Assembly: GCA_032433595.1 (NCBI GenBank)
Contig: JASWJB010000300.1
Coordinates: 1 to 55,350, forward strand
From: Conoideocrella luteorostrata
Taxonomy: Eukaryota; Ascomycota; Sordariomycetes; Hypocreales; Clavicipitaceae
DNA length: 55,350 nucleotides
Reading direction: 5' to 3'
In this document: in pieces, positions 19,757 through 28,383 of the stretch
Numbering within the stretch: the first letter of the stretch is position 1
Layout: each line of letters opens with the position of its first letter
The notes under the pieces: generated by a model
The model's input: the letters and a program-made list of their open reading frames with translations, nothing else
Databases searched by the model: none
What the model was told of the DNA's origin: nothing
Program-made: the position numbers and the translations under genes

Positions 19757-20849
19757 ATTAGTCACGAATGAACAGAATTGCTTTACTTATTGTTTTGTTT
19801 CACCTTCTGGTACCAGCTACTCGAAGCCCCTGTGCTTCCTACAGAAGACAATGTTGCTATAGAAAATTAATGTTACCGCGATTAACACAAAGCCAACTAT
19901 GCTTATCGGACTTCTTATAACAATTCATGTTGCGAATCGTACTTATCTGCTGAGATCTATTACACACTAGCATTAGGCAGATTTATAACCATAGAGCTTT
20001 AAAATAATAAAGAGAAATACATTTGGAATAATTACTACAAGAAATATATAAATAATTGCTATAGCCCTAAATCTAATTACCGCAACACCACGATTATTAT
20101 TATAGCTAGAGCTGGTAATGTTTTAGTTAAGCTAAAATATATTAGGAATAGCATCGGGGTAGATTTAAAATATTATACTTGTGCAGTAAAGTTAATCGCT
20201 GCAATTTGAGTGTCGCTTTCGACCGCCCGGCTAGCGCCTACCCCTGCGCTCACGGGCCCCACTTTTCACATCAGGTGTTGGAGAGAGTGCATATTCACAA
20301 TTTCAACTCCTCCCAAGTGGTTGCTCACCTTCACTGCAAAATTAAAAGTCCCCGACCACAAATTCCTAGCTTATAATGGACTGAGTGCCCGTGCTAATAG
20401 ATCCCCAGTGCCTGCGTGTGGGTGGTGTCGACTTGCGGTTAGCCCAGCGCTCAGAAAATTGTCCTCCAAAAGCGGCGCCATGTCCTCCAAAAATGGACGC
20501 ACATTTGCTGCGAACCTGCATTTTTGTTGTAATTAGTGATATAGCAGCAATAAACTTGGTGTTTCTTAGGTAGTTATTACTGTTACAAGGGGACAGGGGC
20601 TATATATACTTAGATAACTCGTGTATTATGTCGCGTATAGATTAATACTGCTTGGAGATACTCTATGTGGTCCCTAGTACTTCGAATTAATAATGTTAAT
20701 AATGTTAGCTTACTTAAGACTTCCGTAAACCTATTATATTTATGCTCTAAGAAAACGTTATATATTTTGCGTTGTTAATTAGCGTCAGAAGAAGTTTTTA
20801 CACGTAAATCTAAGATTAGTACATAAAGAATATCCGGATTGCGGCACTA
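19757..20849. other. AT-rich, RIP-like intergenic DNA
   Basis: Mostly TA-rich with stops in all frames. 20210-20540 is a more GC-rich island (CCTCCAAAAGCGGCGCC, CCTCCAAAAATGGACGC) that may be a transposon fragment; I could not identify it. Confidence 0.4.
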
Positions 20850-21045
20850 AGCAGCATAGTCCAAAGGAGTCAATCCTAAGTGATCTACTAGTTTAGAATT
20901 AATCTTGCTATAGCCTAAGAGGTAATGCATAACTAGCGTGTTCTCATGTCGTAATAAGTGTAAAAGTGCGATGTTTCCCGAGTTATCTGCGAAACTAGGA
21001 TCCACGCTATAGTCGCTTAGTAGTGTCGAGATAGCAGAATGGTTT
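20850..21045 (-). pseudogene. Ankyrin-repeat gene relic
   Basis: The minus strand reads AISTLLSDYSVDPSFADN, then SGNIALLHLLRHENTLVMH and GLTPLDYAA, matching the ankyrin pattern (D..D..G.T.L..A). It is bounded on both sides by stop-rich AT sequence, so only about 65 residues remain. It lies on the same strand as the NB-ARC/TPR relic, but belonging to that gene is not shown. Confidence 0.55.
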
Positions 21046-21539
21046 TAAAGATGGAGGAATCTTGGTTAATCCTACTCAAGGCAGTTACTTTCACATTGCT
21101 AAGTCTTGTTCTTAATACCTTTTGAAAATGTTATTAAAAAGCATATAAGCGATAATATTGTTAGTAACAGTATAGGCTTAAACAAAGCCGTATTCTCTAA
21201 AAGAACGCGGATCACAACGCGAGAATGAGTAGCTTTGTACGCGGAATTGCATGAGCACACCAGAAGTTAATGTCCATGGTATCTTTTAGACCTGCTCCAG
21301 TCTCTAGGCTACTGGCCCACTGCGTTGGACCGGTACGCCACCGCGAGCGACAAGATAGTAGAACGTGTAGTGGCGGGATGACACAGCCTTGCTACTGCTT
21401 TGAGAGTCTTGCTCCTTTCGGGAATTGCGCAAGCATCTGCATTATTGTGGCCCAACGGTCGAGGAGACGATCGGATATGCTACAGACTCAGTTATGTTTT
21501 AACTCCGAAGAAGCTTTCAAATTTTCTCCGACTTTGTCA

Positions 21540-23354
21540 TGTTTCTAGGTGTTCATCGACCAGAACTCCCTCACAAAAATTACGTCTCTGCCAATGCATC
21601 TGCTTGGCGTCTGCGTACATACTCCTGCCTTGAGAGCGTGTTTGCGAGGTTATTTACGCTGGAGAGTGTTTTGGGATATTCTTTGCCTAGCAACCTCTTA
21701 CGAATCTCAAGTGTCTGCTGATACATCTCCTTGCTTCTGCGTACTTCCTCTGCACTGAAAGCGTGTTTGCGAGGTTACTCATGCTTCTAAGTATTTCGGA
21801 TGATCTTTGCCTAGCACCCTCTCATAAATCTCAAGTCTTTGCCGACTCATCCGCTCGGCTTCTACGTACGTCCCTTGATCAAAGAGCGTGTTTGCGAGGT
21901 TATTTATGCTGCGAAGTGTATCTAGATGTTCTTTACCTAGCACCTCCTCACGAGTCTCAAGCGTCTGCCGATACATCTGCTTCGCTATTTGGTAATTTCC
22001 CAGCAATCAACAGCTTCCACCTACATTACTTAATAGTGTAGACCCTGACCTGTTGCTAGTGTAAAGACCTAGAATCTCTAACGCAATATAGGCGTGTGGT
22101 AAATATTTTGTCTACATATATCTGTTCTCTTGCCTAGGTAACGGAAATGCTTCTCTAATCCGCTTAACTGTGAATATAACGCAATCTTCCAGGTCTCTCC
22201 TCTACTCTAGCTAGTTTTGCATTGCTAAGCGCGCAAGTCGGTGCATATTATACAAGTCTTGCCCCACCTGCTGCATAATAAAGGCACATTGTTTCAGCGT
22301 GCCAATTGCCTCTGTGACGTCTATTTTTCTAGCTTCAGGTAAAAGAGACTGTAGAATTCCTTTCCTGCGAGAAGATCCATAAGCTTAAGGCACTCTAAAG
22401 CAACTTAATTTTGCCTAGAGACCTGTTAAAACAAAATAAGCCATGTTATTGCCACCGCATTCTGCACTCCTTTATAACAATGTAAATCTTTAAAATCTCT
22501 ACTCAAAAGATCAATCATGTCTTAGCGCTCAACACGAAGAGCTCGAGATACTCTGAGGCTGATAACTGTTCTTTTGCTATGTATGCTGATGCTTGCCTAA
22601 TTGCTAGCGGCAAATTCGCTAGCAGATCAAGTAATCTTTGCGTATCCTGCGTGTTATACGTTTGGCTCTCTTCCAAACCGCTCTGTAATAAGCCGAGCAC
22701 CTCGACTCTGCTCATTTCTTCGACCCGTATAATAGCGCGCTCTAATTCGATTAATTCCATAGTAGCTTTATGAGATCGTGTTGTGAAAAGAGGTGGCCCT
22801 GTATGACTATAAGGCAAATAATCTTCCAGTTTAATAACATCAAGTAGAAGCGTGACGTCATCAGCGTTATCAATGACTATTAACCAGTTGCCACTATGCT
22901 CGTTGCTTAGCGCGCTTTAACAAGTTTCTTAACGTTAGCCTCATCTTCGTCGATGCCTTGAACTCCTATGCATTTCCCAATTTCCCGGTTTGCGTTTTCA
23001 AACTATTTGCGTCTATGGCTGGAACCCAAAACATAGAGCAATCGAGATGCTTGTTCTGAACCCGGCACGTAGCCTCTATCACAATCTGAGTTTTACCAAT
23101 CCCCCCCGGGCCCTCGGTAACAGTTCTCTGACAATTATTCTCCTGTTTTCCTGGCTAAATTCTTTCTAAGAGTTTTGTTAAAATTGCTCGTCGTCCTACG
23201 AAGCTCTCGTTCCGTCCAGAGGGCACTAAAAATGGCCAGATGCTGGTTTACACACAACCTCTCTCTAGAAGTGCCTTTGATGTCGCTGCTGCCGCGGCTG
23301 CTGCTAAATCTTACCACTTCCTGTTCTTGTAGCAATCCGCATAGTCGCATACCT
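21540..23354 (-). pseudogene. NB-ARC/TPR (fungal NLR-type) gene relic
   Basis: Decayed STAND receptor of the kind linked to non-self recognition in fungi. On the minus strand the P-loop GPGGIGKTQIVIEA is near 23110, Walker B GNWLIVIDNADD near 22870, and the NB-ARC middle (GPPLFTTRS, LLDLLANLPLAIRQA) at 22817-22515. Then, after stop-rich sequence, come 42-residue tetratricopeptide repeats of kinesin-light-chain type (LETREEVLGKEHLDTLRS, YERVLGKDHP) at 22006-21540, visible as a 126-nt period. Stops and frameshifts interrupt it throughout and RIP is the likely cause. The 5' end is cut off by a Copia LTR starting at 23355, so the N-terminal effector domain is missing. Confidence 0.75.
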
Positions 23355-23560
23355 GTGGGTTGGTTGCACAGGGTCTTATGCAGTGATCTAGATCAATGCT
23401 TCAAAATGCAAAAGCGATGTATTCAATGTCTGGCGTCTATCTAAGAAGAGGAAACCAGTCAGGGAAAAAGCCCTGATATCGTCGTATAAATATCGTTGCT
23501 AAAAGGTGACCACGTGACCTGCTTCATGCTTTCTATTGTGCTTGACGAGGGATTCCAACA
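23355..23560 (+). mobile_element. Copia solo LTR
   Basis: Starts TGTGGGTTGGTTGCACAGGG and ends GATTCCAACA (TG...CA). It matches 44700-44899 closely and 28060-28231 partly. Flanks ATACC / ATACT could be a 5-bp target duplication with one change. No internal Copia sequence adjoins it. Confidence 0.72.
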
Positions 23561-23800
23561 ATACTCCTTTAACAATAAGGCTCGGCACTACTTCCTTTAG
23601 CCCAGCGCCCTCTATCTCAAATGCAATAACACTAGTTGATTCTGGGTTTACTGTCAGAGGGCGTTAAATTTCTTAAAAAAAAAAAAAAAGACATCGACGC
23701 ATCGCCCAATGTCCACTGATGCATCCATCAGTGGAAAGAGGGGGCCATACTTCAGGCTGGGAGAGTAGGGAACAGGTGCGCTGAGCGCCATAGCAAACAG
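23561..23800. other. Spacer between solo LTR and minisatellite
   Basis: No gene seen. Contains a 15-A run at about 23675-23690. Confidence 0.4.
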
Positions 23801-24035
23801 GAAAGGCAGCAGCGAAAGGTAACAGAGAGGGGTAGCAGCGAAAGGTAGCAGCGAACGGCCGCAGGGAAAGGTAACAGGGAAAGGCAGCAGTGAAAGGTAA
23901 CAACAAGGAGGGGTAGCAGCGAAAGGCAACAGGGAAAGATAGCAGGGAGAGGCCGCAGGGAAAAGTAGCAAGGAAAGGTAACGGGGAGAGGCAGCAGCGA
24001 AAGGCAGCAGAGAGAGGAAGCAGCGAAAGGCAAGC
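23801..24035. repeat. 13-bp minisatellite, about 18 copies
   Basis: Imperfect head-to-tail units of GCGAAAGGTAGCA / GGGAAAGGCAACA type, all purine-rich on the plus strand. Because 13 is not a multiple of three, all three minus frames give Leu/Pro/Cys-rich open frames (LLPFAATPLCYLS-like) with a 13-residue period. These are not genes. Confidence 0.85.
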
Positions 24036-24505
24036 TGCTAGGGTATCGAGAGCTGCGCCGAGCGCCAGAGGACATCTGTTAAAGTGACTGGACAGCCTTT
24101 TGCTGAGCGCAAGTGAGGGGCATCCATCGACATAAGTAGAGCGCTAGCAAGATTGGAAGCATCCGTCACCGTGATTTGAGGGAGACTACGGAGTACCAGG
24201 TGCAGTATTCTCACTGTGCCAGCTCACCCGCAGAGAAAGCCACGCCCGGCGAGGTCATCCATCCGCGGCGAGGTCCAAGCAAACAGTACGAATGGCAGGC
24301 AGCCAGCATTGTCTTGGGCTGCCAGAAGCTTGCCTAATTGCGGGGTATGGGACTTCAAAAGCAGAACCACAACCAAGTCCTTTGGTGAGAACAACTCAAG
24401 ACACTATATATCCTATCAATAAATATAGAAATAGCTGCGCAAATAGTAAGACATCCAGGTCCTCGATAAATATTAGACAGCTAATAATGTGTTTAGTTAT
24501 TACTA
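24036..24505. other. Intergenic, no supported gene
   Basis: Contains GCGCCGAGCGCCAGAG, related to the left flank of the minisatellite (GCGCTGAGCGCCATAG), and a TACGGAGTA half-palindrome at about 24188. 24216-24430 has open frames with no recognisable product. Confidence 0.4.
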
Positions 24506-24781
24506 TGGCAGACAAGGGCAACGGATATTCCTCAGGCGAATACAGCGGGGTAGAACAAGAGGCAACATTTGCAGTGACCAGCAAACCTAGCGACTTAGCT
24601 ACCGCCATAAGCTCTGGTCGAAATCGCACAAAGAGAACGGAAGGTGCGAAAAGCACAGCAAGACAAAGAATCAGAAGAAAAAAAAAAAGGATCAATTGGC
24701 TGCTGTTATAAGCTCCGGTCAAAATGCACAGAGAGACCGGCAGCGGCGAAAAGCACAGCAAGAGCAAGCAGGAAACCATTA
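24506..24781 (+). pseudogene. Small decayed gene with an internal repeat
   Basis: From the ATG at 24506 (MADKGNGYSSGEYSGVEQEA) the frame runs to a poly-A stretch (about 24677-24689), where a one-base shift is needed to continue into DQLAAVISSGQNAQRD and a TAG at about 24779-24781. The two halves repeat each other (LATAISSGRNRT and LAAVISSGQNAQ; 101 nt apart). No family recognised. It could be the start of a retroelement gag or a degenerate small gene. Confidence 0.3.
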
Positions 24782-24817
24782 GTAAAGATTTCAATACTGC
24801 TTTAGGTCAACTGCTAA

Positions 24818-26448
24818 CTACTTAAAAAGACGACCAAGGTTATGCTCATACTTGTTTAACTCTGCGAGTTTTTTGTTGATGATTTTGTCAACATCTTCTT
24901 TCCAAAACTGTGAAAATGATCCCGAAATTTTAGATGATAAGCGTGTTGAGAATTGTGGGCAGAGATGTTCGTCAACTAAATAATAGGCTGCGTTAACAGA
25001 GAATAGGCTGTGCCAGAACCAAGCACCACTTGACCGCCACATCTCTTCCATAATTCCAGTCAATGGCCAAACAAGTTTTTGTTTAGACTCTTCCTCCATA
25101 AGTGCTTGCATAAACTCTTCATGAATTTTATTGTACTTGGTCAAGTTCTGGTCCACCAGGTCATCAATCGCACGTCCTGTCAGCCAATGTGGTACAGATA
25201 ATGCTTCTGGGGGGCAGGGCATATAGCCATTCTAGGTCAAGAAGGCATGTGACGTCCCAGTCATTATTCACAAAGATATTACTTTGATGGAGGTCAGTAA
25301 GCTGAAGCAAGAACGGCCCATTTCTCCACTCCCTCTTGATATAGTTATAAGAGAGTGTTTGGAGTAAAGTTCTAATTGCTATCTGGCCCCGACAATCAGC
25401 CTCGTCATCAGCAGCACTTTCATTGCTATAGAAATAGTTATCGTGAAGCGTAATCATATCAGAAACAAATAGCTCTATACAAGAGTATGTGTCTCCTAGG
25501 CAAATTAACTGCTAAGCCCTATTATTTTCTAGTATTATTATTGCCGCAAAACTTAGTTAGTTTGTCAACGTGACGGTGCAGTCATCGCGGAACTCGAAGG
25601 AGCCTATCCTAGGCTATGGTATTTGAGATAATAATATAATGATTTAAGCCATGCCTTAGAATAGCCTCTTGCGGCGGAACACATTAGCCCTGTGCTAGCT
25701 CTAGCTATTAGACAGCATTTGCCTAGTATCTAGCCTAATATACTCCAATAGCATATACTAACTTAGTAGTTGCATAGGTATTAATGTTAGGGGATATTGC
25801 GAGAGAGGGGGATATCAGAGGATTAACCAAAGCCATCGTGATAAGGCTCTAGGGAATCGTGTATACCATGGGAGCTGCTCTTCATTCGTAAACTAGATCC
25901 AGTTAGCGGTGCTTCTATAGCTAAGACTAAAGTTCATACATAGCAGTTAAGAATACTAAACCCATAAAGCCGAGGAATTCGGATATCTAGGCAGTTCTGC
26001 TGTATCTAAAGGTATGCGCCGACCTCGCTTCGTAGCTTTTCAGTTATAGTTCCGGGGTAGTGAGACGCGGCAAGCGCAGAGGGCATGGGACATCGCATAA
26101 TAACCTTGCCTTCAAATCTGCGTGACTTACCTCTATAGGGATACAGACATTAAACTTTCCTCTGATCCATTCCTGCGGTGGGGCAACGGAGCATGTTGCT
26201 TCCTTTTGAAGACCAAGTTGTGCTTTCACGATAGTTGCAATGGTGTCCTTTTTACTCTACAGAAGGCTATACAACTCCTGAACTAGTGCGGATTGGTTAT
26301 AGCGATGGATAACGTTGAAATCATTTGATATTGCTTGTTCAAAGGTGACCGATTCGTGGTCCAGACGTATTGTGGATGACATGGGGAAGCTGATGACGGA
26401 CGAAGACCTGTTCTGCGCAAGCGCTTGCAAACACGTGTGGCGGGTCAC
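24818..26448 (-). pseudogene. RIP-inactivated aminoglycoside-phosphotransferase-like gene
   Basis: Whole-length relic (~540 codons) of the fungal APH/kinase-like family. Going 5' to 3' on the minus strand: FNVIHRYNQSALVQELYSLL at about 26310, EWIRGKFNVCIPIEV near 26170, DIRIPRLYGFS near 25985, LSQIP-PRIGSFEFRDD near 25600, then DTYSCIELFVSDMITLHDN, DEADCRGQIAIRTLL and GPFLLQLTDLHQSNIFVNND (catalytic-loop region, 25310-25250). After a frameshift near 25215 comes VPHWLTGRAIDDL to the stop at 24818. Many TAG/TAA codons sit where the family has Trp or Gln, the C-to-T/G-to-A pattern of RIP. Damage is heaviest at 25500-25980. Confidence 0.82.
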
Positions 26449-26605
26449 AAATTCCGCAGGATATTCTCATGGCAAGAATCACGTGATTTTCAGTCCTCGC
26501 CGCTGAGATAATTGACGCCGCAGCTGGCCACAGCTGGTACTCCTACAACCTGGTACTAGTACATACATAGTAGCAGTGTCGAAGCCTTTTCAGGCCTCCC
26601 CTGCT
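26449..26605. other. Short intergenic stretch
   Basis: Nothing recognisable between the kinase-like relic and the chimeric 5S repeat. Confidence 0.4.
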
Positions 26606-26880
26606 GGAGTGAAAGGAAGTACGGAGTCCTCCGTACTCGCTCCGTTGTCAGCAGCATCAGTCTGTAACGGTTTCCACGTAGTTTTCGGTAACACACCGTA
26701 TTTCTGCACCGTATTCTCAGGAGTTTGCTCCAGGGACTAAGAAAAGCGGGTCTCTCGGCGGAACTTCGGGTATCCAGCTTCACAGTGGGAGGGACCCCGT
26801 CCGCTCTCCTATAGACAAGCTTGTAAGGGGCAGATTAGTAATGAGGTTAGTGACAGCCAGCGAACACCGGCTGTTGTATA
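26606..26880 (+). repeat. Chimeric repeat: unknown head joined to 3' part of a 5S unit (copy F)
   Basis: Second copy of the arrangement at 2531-2810: the same ~170-nt head (ending ATCCAGCTTCACAGTGGGAGG) fused at about 26791 to 5S sequence from CCCCGTCCGCTCTCC to GGCTGTTGTATA, followed by T8. The 5S part is more diverged here (AATGAGGTTAGTGACAGCC). The head carries a palindromic insertion at 26622-26633 that the other copy lacks. Confidence 0.7.
26620..26635. repeat. 12-nt palindrome inserted at TA in the repeat head
   Basis: Reads TA, CGGAGTCCTCCG, TA before CTCGCTCCGTTGT. The homologous position at 2542-2543 is simply GTACTCGCTCCGTTGT, that is, an empty TA. Confidence 0.75.
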
Positions 26881-26946
26881 TTTTTTTTACGTTTTAAAGC
26901 TTATTATTTTTTGAATCTATAACCTAATTTTACTGCTCAATATATT

Positions 26947-27062
26947 ACATACGACCATACCTACTAGAGAATTCGGGATCCCGTCCGCTCTCCCATAGAC
27001 AAGCTAAGGGGCAGATTAGTAGTTGGGTCGGTGACGACCAGCGAACACCGGCTGTTGTATGT
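26947..27062 (+). rRNA. 5S-derived sequence, 116 nt (copy G)
   Basis: Full-length 5S-like unit with a 3-nt deletion in the helix II strand (AAGCTAAGGGG instead of AAGCTAGTAAGGGG), which breaks helix II pairing, so probably a pseudogene. Begins ACATACGACC and ends GTTGTATGT before AATTTTTTT. It follows copy F after the usual spacer (CCTAATTTTACT). Confidence 0.6.
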
Positions 27063-27457
27063 AATTTTTTTGGGGTATTTTTTGCGTTAAACATAAGCCC
27101 TAATTGTAGCCACTGGAGAAGCTGTTCAGTTGGCCTACACTTTTGCTCCGTGGTTGGGTGGTTAATTATTCCAACAGTACTTTCACACCAGCCTCTTTTT
27201 TTCAAAAAAAGAAAAAAAAAGAAAAAAAAAAGTCCTTGGGCGCGAAGGAGGGTCATATGACAGTGAACGAACTGCGCAAGGAACTGCGAGTCAACTGCGG
27301 GGTAATTTATGACCTAAATAACAGGCATTCGATCGCAAGCGACCAGTAACCCGTAGTTAGCTCGTATGTACTCCGTACAGAGCGGTGACATGCCAGCGAA
27401 TATTGGGTCACCATATTAAATCATCGTTATTTATGTCAATCTTCCATCACGGCTTGA
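27063..27457. other. Intergenic with poly-A/T tract
   Basis: A T7-C-A7 stretch followed by A-rich sequence (27197-27232) and a TACTCCGTACAGAG palindrome remnant near 27368. No gene. Confidence 0.4.
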
Positions 27458-27582
27458 TGAGAACAGCGAGCGCAGCGAGGCCGGGGGTTTGGGGGCTGGC
27501 CCCCATATAATAAGCATCGTATAATAAGCATCGCTGTTTATGCCATGGCAAACCCCCGGCCTCGCTGCGCTCGCTGTTCTCA
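27458..27582. repeat. Perfect 34-bp inverted repeat with 57-nt loop
   Basis: Arms 27458-27491 and 27549-27582 are exact reverse complements (left arm begins TGAGAACAGCGAGCGCAGCG). The loop has a smaller hairpin (GGGGCTGGCCCC) and two copies of ATAATAAGCATCG. No RIP-type changes in either arm. It abuts a Copia remnant. Confidence 0.9.
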
Positions 27583-28231
27583 GCAGCTGGACACGGCGTA
27601 TTCGCGAATGCATTGCTGTAAATTCTTCCTCCAGCAATCGTCCCAGTCTTGCGTCGCAGGCAATCTAATCCATTATAGCTCAACTAAAAGCAAGCGAGTC
27701 ACCCACAGCGTGCTTGCATCGGAAATCTACGCCGTGGTTGCTGGCGTTGATATGGCACATGCAATCTCGTCAACTATCCGCATCATCATTGACCGACTGA
27801 AGCATCCGGCAATTCCTATGCTTGTGTGTACAGATTCTTATTCCTCGTATGAATGCCTCGTCAAGCTAGGCACCACTAAGAGAAGCGCCTGATGATTGAT
27901 ATTATAGCCTTTCGTCAAACCTACGAGCGGAGAGAACTTCACGAGATCCGCTGGATCAACTGCAACGACAGCCCAACTGATACCCTCACGAAAACCTCAC
28001 TAACCCACGTGCTAGAGCACTTCTGTAGGAAGCACAGGCTTCAAGTATGGTACCAATACTGAAGAGTCTTGCACGAAGCAATAGGTAAAACACAGGTATT
28101 CAATTCTGTGGTGTCTGATGGCTTTTTATCTAAGAGGAAGGAAAAAGGGAAGAGGGCGTTAAGGTCGCCGTATAAATACCATAGCCACGGGGTGGCCACG
28201 TGGTATGTGTGCTCGACGGGATATTCCAACA
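27583..28231 (+). mobile_element. 3' end of a Ty1/Copia retrotransposon with LTR
   Basis: RNase H/C-terminal pol: IHYSSTKSKRVTHSVLASEI, VCTDSYSSYECLVKLGTTK, then after a one-base deletion near 27880 RLMIDIIAFRQTYERREL and HEIRWINCNDSPTDTLTK, ending in TGA at 28060-28062. The LTR (28060-28231) begins with the TG of that stop codon and ends ATTCCAACA; it is related to the solo LTRs at 23355 and 44700. The element is truncated at its 5' side next to the inverted repeat. No gag, integrase or reverse transcriptase remains. Confidence 0.8.
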
Positions 28232-28383
28232 GTAGTCTAAACCGAACTAAACCATGAAGATATTGGAGAAAACCGATACGTTTCAGGGGATCGAAAAAAT
28301 ACTATGTTATAACGAAAGCTCGAAATGATAGGATGCGTGCTTTTCCCAATATTTTATACTAAAATTTTACTTGACATTTTAAC

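Noticed and set aside
20403..20540. hAT-like terminal inverted repeat (CAGTGCC start)
   Set aside because: No matching inverted end or 8-bp duplication was found; the similarity rests on a few bases.
23801..24035. CRISPR-like array
   Set aside because: Contiguous 13-bp units without spacers in a fungal genome; a minisatellite.
23654..24075. Three long Leu/Pro/Cys-rich open frames on the minus strand
   Set aside because: They are translations of the 13-bp minisatellite in every frame, not genes.
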